Positions 51,601 through 60,065 are shown, counted from the first letter of the stretch. The stretch: DNA of 64,000 nucleotides from Hippopus hippopus (GCA_946811185.2 OX328112.1:11247215-11311214), one strand, 5' to 3'. The notes: generated by a model not told the origin, from the sequence alone. Translations and numbers: made by a program.

Positions 51601-54600
51601 TTCAACATTATTTCAGTTATATTGTGGCGGCCAGTACACTTATCCATGCTTTCCTGGAGTTTCTTGTACCAGTACTCCACACAATATTCTTTCCAAGCCA
51701 CTGGCTGCTTTCCCAAATAAACATTGACGAAACAATGATCAGCTGTGAGAGAGGAATGAAACCTGCTAGAATGACTATCGTCAATCCTCAGAAAGAAATT
51801 GACCAAGCCAGGGATCGAACGCACAACCACGTTCTTGAGTCCTGAACTCTATCGACTGCACTACCGGGGCTGGTCAGAATGTTTAAGAAGGTAAAATGGT
51901 ACCTCTTTATAAGATGAGAATAATTTAGACATGTCCAACATACAAACAAACAAAAGCACCGCATGGGGTTGCCAACGCATGGATGCAGTTGCTTTTATGT
52001 AAAATTCTGTAAGTCAAAAAAGGGGTGTAACTGTGTCCAAATATCATAAGGGTTATCTGCCCTTTTGGCATGGGTTCCCCTATTGAGGGCTAGCAACTAG
52101 CCCAATATCAACCCTTTCAGAACCATTGGCGAACACGGGGGCTTTTGCTGACGGTATAGATCAAGATTACACAGAACATGCAGTCTGATCTTGGATCTAT
52201 ACCATCAGATTGTTTACTCTAGCCTGTAAGTAAAAAATCGTTATGAGTTTCAGTAGATTGTATTTTAAGCCACAGAAAGAGGTCTGATTTAAATATTTGG
52301 TGCCGAAAGAGTTAAAGTAAATATCTTCAGTAATAACAGATATGAGAAAATGTCATGAGTACCAGGGCTATGCAGATAACAACAGGGTCTGTATTCAAGA
52401 TTTCCTAAACTTGAAAGTAACACCACTTCTGATTGGCTAAACCAAATGGTTTAGTTAATTGATTTCTTTTAGACAATAAGAGGCTGTGTTACTTTCAAAT
52501 TTTGAAAATCTTGGAGAATATGACTAAGAATGTTGTTAACAACGGCTGGTGAATACAGACCCAGGGCTATGACAACAACTCAATGTTTCCTCCGAAAACG
52601 TGCAAAGCTAAAAGTACTGTTATGGTTTATAATTAAGAAATAATCTTCTTTCTATCGTGGTTTATCATTCAATAAACCACAGTTGTGAGTTATGAGGCAC
52701 AATAAGTAATCCACGAGGGCGATAGCCCGAGTGGATTATTCATTGCGCCTCAAAACTCAAAATGTTGTTTATTGAACGATAAACCAGAACAGAAAGAAGA
52801 TTATTTCGATTCTAACATGACCAATTCTTAATCAAGGGAAAACAAGTTCATACTTTAGAGTTAAAACGTGGATGCAGATTATATTCCATTGAATAACTTA
52901 CTTACTTTATACTGAATGACGTCACTCTACACATGATGACGTCACTCTACATAGAATAACGTAGGTTTTACCACGCTTTCGTTGCACTGTGTTTATAAAG
53001 CCAAATTCATATGTCATGTTAGAATCTAAATTTCAATACAAAACATACCCATGCAATGATTCCACATCACCACCATACCCCTCACTGACCCCTGATTCTC
53101 CATCACTAAAGTACATAGAGCTTCTCTGTGACACTGATCTAGAATCCTCACTCTCCAAACCACTGGTGCCCAGCATGCTAGCAGACAGAGAGTCTGGTAC
53201 CCCCAGACTACAATCAGGGGTATTGTGGCCCACATTTTTGGCAGCTCGAACAGTTTCAAAAATTTTCCATGTATGTTTTCTGTTGAAATGAAAAAAATAC
53301 ACAATTAAAAACAGTGAAGTGAAATATGTATGAATTAGTACAATGAAGTATTGGCTGAAAATAATGAAATTTCGAAGCTGGACAATCAAACTCTCGCATT
53401 GTTATTCTATAATTTTACAAAAGACCATTTAAACTTGAAATACAGATTATAGCCCTTCATCAAACAATCACAAAATGATAACAAACATCATTTTTTGGGG
53501 TCTTTTCCCACTTTTTTTTTCACCATTTCAATTACAAATCCCACTTGCTTTCAAAATAGTTTTCTATCATTTCACAAAGACATATCTAACTTGCTTTCAA
53601 AGTTGTTTTTAACCATTTCAAAGACATCTCCCACTTGAGAAAATACTGGTGACCAACATTTTCTCCTTTTCCCACAATATTTTCTATCCTTTCGAAGAAA
53701 ATTTCATAGTTTATCTAACACTAAATTTGCCTTTTGCATTTGCTTTCAATTTTGGCCAGTCTCAAATTTTACTGGCAGAAAAATGAATTTCAAAACCAGG
53801 TAAAAAGTAAGAAAACATAAAGAGTAACTTGGCAACTTTTAACTTAGTTATAAAGTTCATTTTTCTGCCAGCAATGAACACTTTTAACGACTGTATAACA
53901 ACACATTGTCAGATTCATAATAATTTCCATACTTTTAAATGACATAATGTGAATTTAAATGCATTTTAACACCGACATTGTATACATTTGGGTCTTTAAC
54001 TCTTTATCAAACAATCCTGGGTTTTAACGACCCTTGGAGAGAAGCCTTTTGAAAACATTTTGGGAAAAGGAGAAAATGCTGGTAACCAGCATTTTCTCCT
54101 TTTCCAACAACATTTTCTATCTTATCAAGGGAAAATTCTGCCATTTGAGCCATCTTTAATTTAATGTCTGCAAATGCTTTCAATTTGGACTAGTCTAAAA
54201 TTTTGTCGTTTGGTAAAGGGTCAACAAACAAATCTAACACTCACCTTCTCTCCATTGGTGAATACCCTTTAGGGTAGTCTGTATCACTGCGTAGTGAGTT
54301 CTCAAGTTCCGATGCCAGGGATTCACCTGGCACAGACAGAAACGATGACATATAATTATGTCGGACTGCATTTGGACGTTCTTTATTGCGAAGATGACGT
54401 AGCTCTTCCTGAGCCTCTTCCAGTAGAAGCAGTAACTCTTCATTTTTTTCTTTAAGTTCTGCAATCTACAAGACAAGATTTTATCACTTTACACAATTAT
54501 CATACAACTATGATTTTTCCAAAAGGTTAATTGATTGATTGCAATGCATATTATTCAACGCTGTTTTCAACATTATTTCAGTTATATAACGGCAGCCACT

Positions 54601-57600
54601 GCACCTATCCATGCTTTCCTGGGATTTCTTTCAGCAGCTATATTTTCTGTTCAAGCCACTTGCTTCTTTCCCATATAACCATCATCAAAACAATGGTCAG
54701 CGGTAAAAGAGGAATGAAACCTGTCGCAATGACTATCATCAATGCTCGGAAAGCTATTGGCCCAAGCGGGGATTGAACCAGCGACCTCCTGTTCTCAAGA
54801 CCTGTACGCTACTGACTTATCTACTTGGGCTTGGCTTCTAAAGGTTGATTGATAATTGCTTGCATGGTGTTTACTGCTGTTTTCAACATTCATTGCAACT
54901 ATGAATGCTTTCCTTAAGTTTCTTATACTAGCACTATGCACAATATTCTTCCCAAGCCACTGGCTGCTTTCCCACATGTTGCTCTTATTTCGATAGTGAA
55001 ATGGGTGCTTACTTTATTTGGCGCTCTTGGGGTCTGAATTACTAAAGGAAAACACACTGATTTTTCATTGGCTACTTCGGTAACTTTTCATTGGCTACTT
55101 TTGTAACTTTTCATTGGTTTCTTTGGTCAGTTTTCACTGGCTACTTTGGTACCTTTTTAATGACTACTTTGCTACCTTTTCATTGGCTACTGTGCTAAGT
55201 TTTCATTGGCTACTTAGGTACTTTTAATTGTCTACTTTGGGAACTTTTAACAGTCTACTTTGGTAATTTTTTAATTGACTACTGTGGTAAATTTTCATTG
55301 ACTACTTTAGTAATTGTAATAGACTACTTTAGTATCTTTTTATTGGCTACTTTGATATCCTCTAAAATTCCGGTCCTAGGAAAAGAATTCATTATTATCT
55401 CCCTCCTAAAGGAGGGGAGGATACATTTTTGAGTTGTCCCCCTACCCAACTGCCTTGGCAGCTGTCCATTTGTTCTGTCCTTCCATTCATTTTTTTTTTC
55501 ACAAAAAATGTCTCCTTTTGCAGAGAATATCAGTTCCAAGTGGTAACTTGTTTCACAGTCTGGTTGGACTATGCCAGGGTTTGAACCAATGATATCCTGC
55601 CTGCCCCAGTTAATCCGAGCACCTTAACCTCACCAATATCTTTTTACATCACTATTTTATTTTGAATTATAAAACCTAACCAATATTAGCAAAAAAACAA
55701 CATTTTCTATGAATAAATAGTGATTTAAAGTAGACATACCACAAAATCAGAGGTACTATAATTATACTGCTATTGGCTTACCTCTCTTGTCAAATAGTTT
55801 TGAGAATCTTGCGTAGCCTCCAAAGTTTTCTGTAAGTCTAAATTTTCTGCTGTAACCTGTGAATACAAAAATATTTCTTACAGTCAAAAAAAAAAAAAAT
55901 ATTTACAAAAATAGTACAAAAAATCAACCCTTTACCACACTATCCTGAGTTTTAACAACTTTGAAGTAGAGAATTTGGAAAACATCATGGAATAAGAGAA
56001 TCAGCATTTTCTCTTTTTCCCCTATGTATTTTCTAAACTTAATTTCAGTCATAGTTACTTTATTGTCTGCAAATGTTTTCAATTTGGACAAGTCAAAAAT
56101 TTTGTTTTCTGGTAAAAAGTTTAACTTGTAGCCATATACATCTAAGTCTGTTCAAGAGATAACTCTTTTTGCTGTTTGTATTGGAGTTTAAAACTATTTT
56201 AACAGCTGAGATCATATCACTGCAGACAGTGCACCTACAAGTGTGTTTCTGGGGCTCTCCTATTAGTACCGACACAACTTTCTTTCCAAGCCATTGACTA
56301 CTTTTCTCAAGTGCATCAGAGGTGAGAGGCAAAAAATTGCCAAAAAGCAATTTCGCTGCAACCTGGTATCGAACCTACAACCACCAGATTATGAGTCAAA
56401 TATACTAAACAGTGCGCAATCTGGCCTGGATAATTCTAATGCAAAAGACATGTCAAACTTACTGCTCTAATCTTTTTCTGAAGTTGTACAATCTGGTGCA
56501 GAAGGTCTGTTATTTCTTGTTTCTGTGAAACACATTCTTCTGATTTCTCCGACAGCTCTCTTGCAAACTGTTCCAGTTGCTGATGTGCCTCATCTAAACA
56601 CAAATAGATGTATAATAAGCCGTGGTCTGGGAAAAGGGGGCTTAAGGCAATATTATAATACCATTATGCATTGTACCAATCAAGCTACATGTATCATAAA
56701 ATCATGGATCCATAATAGCCACCTTTTTTAACATCCCACTGAATCACAAGGTAGGCTGTCCTTGGACATACAGAAAATTGACCAATTGTGAAAAGTTTTG
56801 GCCCAGGTCAGCCTGCGCGGACTGCGCAGGCTGACCCAAGTCAATACTTTTCGCAAGGTGCATTAACCCTTTACCACACAATCCCGACTTTTAACACCGT
56901 GAGAAAGAAGCCTTTTGAAAACATTGTGGGAAAAGGAGAAAATGCTGGTAACCAGCATTTTCTCCTTTTCCCACAATGTTTTCAACCCTTCCCAAAACAA
57001 ATTTCAAAATTTCAGTTACCTTTATTTTGTTGTCCGCAAATCCTTGCAATTTGGACCAGTCTAAAATTTTGTTGTTCGGTAAAGAGTTAAGCCCCATGTT
57101 CACACAGCATGGCTCGTATATAAATGTAATGCTCTGTCAAAAGGTGGGTTAATGCATCTGCAAAAAGTATCGACTCGGGTCAGCTTGTGCAATCACCACA
57201 GGCTGACCTGGGTCTATACTTTTACTACTGTTAAATTTACCTCATGTTGAAGGATCAATCATTCTACCTCATGACTTTTTCTCAAATAATATTTTACCCA
57301 AGCAACTGGCTGCATTTCAACATAAAAATCATTTAATCAATGATTAGCAGTGAGAGAGGAATGAAGCTTATAGTAGTGTCTATATCAATCCTCAGAAAAA
57401 AATTGATGAAGCTACAGACCCAAACAAATGGCTCCTCCAAGTTTCAAGCCATGTATGTTACAGACTTGGCTACTTGGCTCAGCCTTATGCTGAAACTGGG
57501 ACTGAGCTAACCTTTTCCAACAGTATTTTAAAAAGTTTCAGACAGATGTAAATTGATTGATTGAATGGTGTTTAACTCCTTTTTCAACCTTAGTTATATT

Positions 57601-57964
57601 GCAGTGCACCTATCCAGGAGCCTCTTTTACCAGTACTCCGCACAATTTTCTTTCCAAACCACTGGCTGCTTTCCCACATAACCATGGTTGAGATAATGTC
57701 AGCAGTTGGAGAAGACTGAATTTTGTAGCATTGACTATCATCAATCCTCAAAAAGAAAGTAGCCGAGCCAGGGATCAAACCCACGACCCCCTGAGCTCTC
57801 GAGTCCTGCACACTACCAACTGGGCTACCGGGGCTCGGCAGGGATGTAAAATTACTATTTTGTTGGTAATGAGTTCAACCCTTACCCAATTGCTGTACAC
57901 AATCATTCACAAGTTTTTGCTCCTTTTCTTCCAGACCTTCAGTCGCAGATTTGAGTTTTGATGT
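41724..57964 (-). CDS. TRAK: TRAK/Milton kinesin adaptor (11 exons, 5' end not found)
   Basis: TRAK/Milton proteins tether Miro on mitochondria to kinesin-1 and dynein. Minus-strand exons in coding order are 57964-57886, 56593-56463, 55856-55782, 54465-54245, 53279-53049, 49920-49771, 48909-48737, 48224-48078, 47010-46917, 45427-45371 and 42669-41724. They total 2,304 nt with all phases consistent (767 codons plus stop). The order is HAP1-N coiled coil, the FETVR motif, the PGSxDLQxxLRRLS motif, the PEKLxIVKPLEG-SVTLRHWQQLAxPHLGG Milton motif, then a Ser-rich tail. The first exon here starts in phase 0 in the middle of the coiled coil, so upstream exons are missing from 57964-63500 and presumably lie beyond 64000. 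The gene is convergent with NBR1. Confidence 0.92.
42745..42990. mobile_element. Family B MITE
   Basis: Inner hairpin CACCCAGGTCAGCCTGTG / inverse at 42908-42950; end motif 'gatgcatctcc' and inverse 'gcaaatgcattaa'. Confidence 0.72.
43170..43430. mobile_element. Family B MITE
   Basis: GAGCCATGCTCTGGCAAAAG start, inner hairpin CCAGGTCAGCCTGCGC / inverse, 'cacagaggatgg' end. Confidence 0.8.
43552..43729. mobile_element. Family A MITE, left end lost
   Basis: Core at 43575-43605 and right end 'ttggtatagagttaa'. Further decayed A sequence continues to about 44005. Confidence 0.75.
44185..44340. repeat. Palindrome E, copy 2
   Basis: Palindrome 44244-44312 with the same arms as 9379-9452; flanks ('gattttgatttcaaaattg', 'gaaataatgg') also match. 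Confidence 0.8.
44390..44585. repeat. Dispersed repeat K fragment
   Basis: 'tctagtccgagtttgaaata', 'tcagtaatgac' and 'aaaacagccgagctaa' match 47200-47345. Confidence 0.6.
45005..45150. mobile_element. Family F hairpin fragment
   Basis: 'ccatttggtttagccaatc' and inverse partner. Confidence 0.55.
45371..45427 (-). CDS. TRAK: TRAK candidate acidic cassette exon
   Basis: A 57-nt exon encoding SDNDELEDERDSDKTITDD between acceptor TATACATACAG and donor GTAAGA. It enters and leaves in the same phase, so inclusion or skipping both keep the frame. No counterpart in vertebrate TRAK is known to me. Real splice sites and an open frame support it, but it could be a chance match. Confidence 0.55.
45482..45760. 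mobile_element. Family F hairpin, expanded
   Basis: Ends GGGCCTGTATTCAACAACC and 'aatggttagtgaac'. Inside are at least six alternating copies of 'gattggctaaacca' and its inverse, so the palindrome has been internally multiplied. It lies 55 bp upstream of the acidic TRAK exon. Confidence 0.75.
46344..46572. mobile_element. Family A MITE, complete
   Basis: 229 bp, TTAACCCTTTACTACTC ... CTGGTAAAGGGTTAA; a fragment of another copy at 46242-46343 abuts its left end. Confidence 0.87.
46662..46876. mobile_element. Family G MITE, complete (TTAA type)
   Basis: 215 bp bounded by TTAACCCTTAGG and GATAAGGGTTAA; core GATCAGACTGCACAG / CTGTGCAGTCTGATC class at 46712-46750. Confidence 0.82.
46917..47010 (-). 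CDS. TRAK: TRAK exon, YTYTDSRVKHPSE segment
   Basis: A 94-nt exon encoding EDVIDFPTRFQNCSGVYTYT then DSRVKHPSEAG. The TYTxSRVxHPSE part resembles 'TFTFTTCRILHPSDE' that follows the Milton motif in vertebrate TRAK. Acceptor ACTTTACAG, donor GTTAGT. Its phases are needed to connect the flanking exons, which do not join directly. A repeat begins about 40 bp upstream of the acceptor, so the exon is not repeat-derived. Confidence 0.8.
47049..47345. repeat. Dispersed repeat K
   Basis: Starts 'aacaagagcactgtatg', contains 'ggttacctacccttg', 'tagcaactagtccgag' and 'cagtaatgacagagat'. Related sequence at 39265, 44390, 49620 and 51945. Confidence 0.65.
47437..47639. mobile_element. Family G MITE, complete (TTAA type)
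   Basis: 203 bp from TTAATCCTGAACCC to GATAAGGGTTAA, core ATCAGACTGCACAG / inverse at 47488-47512. Confidence 0.8.
47790..48019. mobile_element. Family A MITE, complete
   Basis: TTAATGCTTTACCAAACGAC ... AAGGGTTTAA; ends about 60 bp from the donor of a TRAK exon. A decayed copy precedes it at 47640-47790. Confidence 0.82.
48078..48224 (-). CDS. TRAK: TRAK exon, Milton motif part 2
   Basis: Encodes SVTLRHWQQLAKPHLGGIFE and the continuation TRPGVKIKG, ending EVYTLSDYEED. It matches TRAK '[25 protein letters not shown]...EVYCLNDFEED' nearly residue for residue. Donor GTAAGG, one base carried over. Confidence 0.95.
48340..48700. repeat. SINE-like relic, family F and family B fragments
   Basis: 48350-48480 resembles 36410-36620 ('gtgtcttgcccaaggacacc'); 48490-48618 is family F ('gccaatcagaagttgtg'); 48620-48705 is the right end of family B ('gcattaaaccc', 'agcatggctc'). 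Confidence 0.6.
48737..48909 (-). CDS. TRAK: TRAK exon, Milton motif part 1
   Basis: Encodes SANSGYMSMTGSGGIPYFRM then PEKLRIVKPLEG, the conserved 'LPEKLQIVKPLEGS' motif split at the Gly codon. Acceptor TTTTGTTAG, donor GTATGC. Confidence 0.93.
48931..49560. mobile_element. Three consecutive family A MITEs
   Basis: Copies at about 48931-49165, 49165-49337 and 49334-49560, the last two meeting at CTTAACTCTTGACC. Cores at 49005-49040 and 49455-49490 are diverged. Confidence 0.75.
49771..49920 (-). CDS. TRAK: TRAK exon, RRLSMRR basic segment
   Basis: Encodes GRPGVPGSTDLQRSLRRLSM then RRANELNEIDFAREERER. It matches the TRAK segment 'GTPGSHDLETALRRLSLRRENYLxERxFxEEExERK'. Acceptor ATTTTCAG, donor GTAAAT. 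Confidence 0.92.
49990..51445 (-). mobile_element. Family C SINE split by a hAT-type element
   Basis: SINE body 49990-50250 and tRNA-like head 51401-51445 ('attctcaagtcctgtactcc', 'taccttggcttggc') rejoin when 50251-51400 is removed. Confidence 0.85.
50251..51400. mobile_element. Non-autonomous hAT-type element
   Basis: 1,150 bp with inverted ends CAGGGTTCCCTCTGG and (inverse) CAGGGTTCCCGCTGG, the classic hAT terminus. The direct repeat at the edges is ATTCT (5 bp), not the 8 bp usual for hAT. No transposase coding is seen. Confidence 0.75.
51573..51872 (-). mobile_element. Family C SINE
   Basis: Full body with minus-strand head (CCCCGGTAGTGCAGTCG); B box decayed. Confidence 0.8.
51945..52625. 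repeat. Repeat K carrying family G and family F insertions
   Basis: K sequence at 51945-52110, 52310-52390 and 52560-52620. A G-type element with ends 'aaccctttcag' / 'gaaagagttaa' fills 52110-52312, and an F element with ends 'gtctgtattca' / 'gaatacagac' fills about 52390-52560, beside a repeated 'agggctatg'. Confidence 0.65.
52628..53037. mobile_element. Palindromic element D, copy 2
   Basis: Same palindrome and tail as 5011-5397. It ends about 11 bp from the donor of the TRAK FETVR exon. A 'tgacgtcactctaca' segment is duplicated in its tail. Confidence 0.85.
53049..53279 (-). CDS. TRAK: TRAK exon with FETVR motif
   Basis: Encodes KHTWKIFETVRAAKNVGHNT, where human TRAK has VFETVRNxNQ, followed by a Ser/Gly/Asp-rich segment (RSSMYFSDGESGVSEG). 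Acceptor TTTCAACAG, donor GTATGT. A palindromic element (family D) lies about 12 bp into the following intron. Confidence 0.9.
53450..53770. mobile_element. Family A MITE, disrupted
   Basis: Left end 'catcaaacaatcacaa', an internal direct duplication ('accatttcaaagacat'), core half 'ccaacattttctcc'. Confidence 0.65.
53765..53992. repeat. Dispersed repeat J, copy 2
   Basis: Diverged match to 26745-27060 ('ggcagaaaaatgaa', 'ttccatacttttaaatga'). Confidence 0.65.
53996..54224. mobile_element. Family A MITE, complete
   Basis: 229 bp, TTAACTCTTTATCAAAC ... TTGGTAAAGGGTCAA; its right end is 20 bp from a TRAK exon. Confidence 0.85.
54245..54465 (-). CDS. TRAK: TRAK exon, end of coiled coil
   Basis: Encodes ELKEKNEELLLLLEEAQEEL then RHLRNKERPNAVRHNY. 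The HEAQEELKxLRNKxxPN motif of TRAK is clear. The exon ends SPMER with two bases carried over. Donor GTGAGT. Confidence 0.94.
54530..54835 (-). mobile_element. Family C SINE
   Basis: Minus-strand head 'gcccaagtagataagtcag' and B box GGTTCAATCC; full body. A truncated copy lacking the head follows at 54845-54980. Confidence 0.8.
55055..55350. repeat. Short tandem repeat, about 23-bp unit
   Basis: About 12 units of 'ttttcattggctactttggtaac' type with gradual divergence, in a TRAK intron. Confidence 0.85.
55782..55856 (-). CDS. TRAK: TRAK exon, coiled coil
   Basis: A 75-nt exon, phase 0 at both ends, encoding VTAENLDLQKTLEATQDSQN then YLTRE. It continues the heptads, matching the 'ENEEL..LxAAKDAQRQLTAE' part of TRAK. 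Confidence 0.87.
55926..56122. mobile_element. Family A MITE, diverged
   Basis: 'caaccctttaccacacta' start and 'ctggtaaaaagtttaa' end; core shortened. Confidence 0.77.
56180..56410 (-). repeat. Diverged family C SINE relic
   Basis: 'cactgcagacagtgcaccta', 'ctttccaagccattgac' and 'gtatcgaacctacaac' follow the SINE layout at low identity. Confidence 0.55.
56463..56593 (-). CDS. TRAK: TRAK exon, HAP1-N coiled coil
   Basis: Encodes DEAHQQLEQFARELSEKSEE and QEITDLLHQIVQLQKKIRA. The EITxLLxQIVxLQKK stretch is a strong TRAK/HAP1 signature. Acceptor TGTGTTTAG, donor GTAAGT. Confidence 0.93.
56618..57118. mobile_element. Family B MITE split by a family A MITE
   Basis: B sequence runs 56618-56866 (inner hairpin GCCCAGGTCAGCCTGCGCG / inverse) and resumes at 57087 ('ttaagccccatg', 'cacagcatggctc'). 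Confidence 0.88.
56863..57090. mobile_element. Family A MITE, complete, inserted at TTAA
   Basis: 228 bp including both TTAA copies. The core (GGGAAAAGGAGAAAATGCTG and inverse) is a near-perfect hairpin. Host sequence reads GCATTAA|...|TTAAGCCCC, so TTAA is the duplicated target. Confidence 0.93.
57126..57490. repeat. Family B fragment and SINE relic
   Basis: 57126-57232 is a half family B element ('gggttaatgcatctgc', 'ggtcagcttgtgc'). 57290-57485 is a diverged family C SINE. Confidence 0.6.
57547..57842 (-). mobile_element. Family C SINE
   Basis: Minus-strand A box GGTAGCCCAGTTGGTAG and B box-like GGTTTGATCCC; the body lacks about 20 bp. Confidence 0.82.
57886..57964 (-). CDS. TRAK: TRAK exon, HAP1-N coiled coil
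   Basis: Encodes TSKLKSATEGLEEKEQKLVN then DCVQQL, matching the 'EEKEQQLVxDCVxxL' segment of the TRAK/HAP1 N-terminal coiled coil. Acceptor ATTTTTCAG, donor GTAAGG on the minus strand. This is the most 5' exon I could find. Confidence 0.88.
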
Positions 57965-58107
57965 CTGAAAAATACAAATATGAATTTCTATCATGTCTAT
58001 CCTCATTTTCCAGGTAATACAGCCATTACAAATTTTCTAATCTTACCTTTCTAAAATTCTTTTAATATCATCAAATAATAAAGAGACTATGTTGTTGAAA
58101 AATTTTT

Positions 58108-58415
58108 TAAAACAATGTTTTCTACCCTTTCAAAGACAACTTTGCTCATTTGAACCACAATTAATTTGTCATCTGTAAATGTTTTCAGCTTGGACAAGTC
58201 TAAATTTTGTCAAGAATCAAGTTTTAGATTCTACCAAATTGACAGCAGTTGCAGACAACAAAACAAACACAGCTAAACTTATGATTTCTGTCTTTGAGAT
58301 GGAAGAAAACATAGTGGGAAAAGAAGAAAATGCTGGTTTCCAGCATTTTCTTTTTTTCCCACAATGTTTTCAAAAGCCTTCTCTTTCAGGGATTGTGGGG
58401 TAGAGGGTTAATCAC
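58108..58415. mobile_element. Two adjacent family A MITEs
   Basis: Right part of one copy (58108-58210) followed by a fuller copy (58207-58411) with the core at 58316-58362. Confidence 0.75.
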
Positions 58416-58465
58416 AAATATTTAACCTCATTTCAATTTTACAATTAAAACGTCAAACAGCATCA

Positions 58466-58560
58466 TTCAGGGTTCCCACTCTTTTGCATGTCAAAAATTT
58501 AAGGACTTTTCCAGGACTTTTCCAGGACCTTTTTGCAATTTTTAAAGACTTTTTTTTTCA
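58466..58560. mobile_element. hAT terminus
   Basis: CAGGGTTCCCACTC followed by the repeated 'aggacttttcc' motif, a common hAT end. No inverse partner is found to the right in this window. Confidence 0.6.
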
Positions 58561-59041
58561 CAAGATCAGAACTGCTGTTTGACATACATTCCCTTTTCAA
58601 GTATGTATGAGTCCATGGTCAGAGAGACACTTTAATGTAATCAGTCAACTAAACACATGCAGAACATGATACCAGTCTTGCAGAACAATTTTCTAGGAAC
58701 TGCAGTCAGCGTATAGAATAAATTTCATGCTTTGTACTTTGCAGTTTTATTATGCGGCACTGTGGCCTGGTAATCTTTCACACAGACAGCAACTAACAAA
58801 CTTTGTCAGTAAGCTAAACCTACTTTTTGACCCCACTTGACAAAGAGTGAACTTTATTTGGACTTCATAGAGACAAATATTTTGACAAACACCTTTTTTT
58901 ATTCACAACCTCTCTTAAAGAACAATATCAAATGGTAGCGCAACTATAGAACATATTAACCAAATACAATATAATAGTACATTCCAAAATAGTACTGCAG
59001 TGCAAGTGAAGAGCATTACCAAATAGTAATAATACTAACTA

Positions 59042-59668
59042 CAAATAAAACGGGTTTGCCAATGTTAAATGTACACTTCAGCAAAATCAACTCTTGATCT
59101 AGCAACCTTTTAAAAATACCATTTAACTCTTTACCAAATGACAAAATTTTTGACAAGTCCAAATTGAAAGCATTTGCAGACAACAAAATAATTGTGAATC
59201 AAAAACTGAAATTTTATTTGAAAAGGGTAGAAAACATTGTGGGAAAAGGAGAAAATGCTGGTTACCAGCATTTTCTCCTTTTCCCACAAGGATTTCTATA
59301 GACTTCTTTCTCAGGGTCATTAAAAGTCGGGATTGTGGGGTAAAGAGTTAAGTATATATCAGGGCTTCAAATAAGAAGAGTATTCCTCATAACAACTCTT
59401 ATATTTCTTCTCCAAACTCTATGCTGTGGGCACTCACAGGAATTGTTTCAATATGATAATTCTTCTGAGTACCCACAACAATCATAGTAAATGGGTGAGA
59501 ATTATGGGATATATTGGTTATTAAAGTTTGATCTTCTTATCTGCAGCCCTGTTTATACACTGCTTTAAACCATTTCACATATTATTTGGTAGCTGAAGTT
59601 TCTGTTATAATACTATATTCACTTCCTCTGACTACAAGTCTTTCTGCTATGCTTTTTTTTATGTAAAC
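59042..59668. repeat. Direct duplication, unit 1 (contains a MITE)
   Basis: Matches 59669-60065 at roughly 85-90% by eye once the family A MITE at 59123-59351 is removed. Its right part is a decayed copy of the hAT-like gene's last codons ('gtagctgaagtttctgtt'). Confidence 0.85.
59123..59351. mobile_element. Family A MITE, complete, with paralogous empty site
   Basis: 229 bp, TTAA at both ends; the matching unit reads 'acaatttatgtatatatc' at 59750-59768 without the element. Confidence 0.92.
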
Positions 59669-60065
59669 AATAAAACCAATTTGCCAATGTTAAATGTACA
59701 CTTCAGCAAATTCAACTGTTCATCTAGAAACCTTTTAAAAATACAATTTATGTATATATCAGGACTTCAGATAAGGAGAGTATTCCTTATGACAACTTTT
59801 TTATTTCTTCTCAAAGCCCTATGCTGTGGGCACTCACAGGAACTGTTTTAATATGACAATTCTTTTGAGTACCCACAACAATGAGTTTTAGTGAGAATTA
59901 CAGGATATATTAGTTATTAAAGTTTGATCTTCTTATCTGCAGCCCTGTTCATACACTGCTCTTAACCATTTCACATATTATTCAGTAGCTGAAGTTTCTG
60001 TTCTAATTCTATATTCACTTCCTTTGACTCCAAGTCTTTCTGCTTTGCTTTTTTACGTAAAGCAT
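59669..60065. repeat. Direct duplication, unit 2 (overlaps hAT-like 3' end)
   Basis: Starts 'ccaatttgccaatgtt' and runs into the coding end of the hAT-like gene. Includes a decayed palindrome E at about 59815-59880. Confidence 0.85.
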
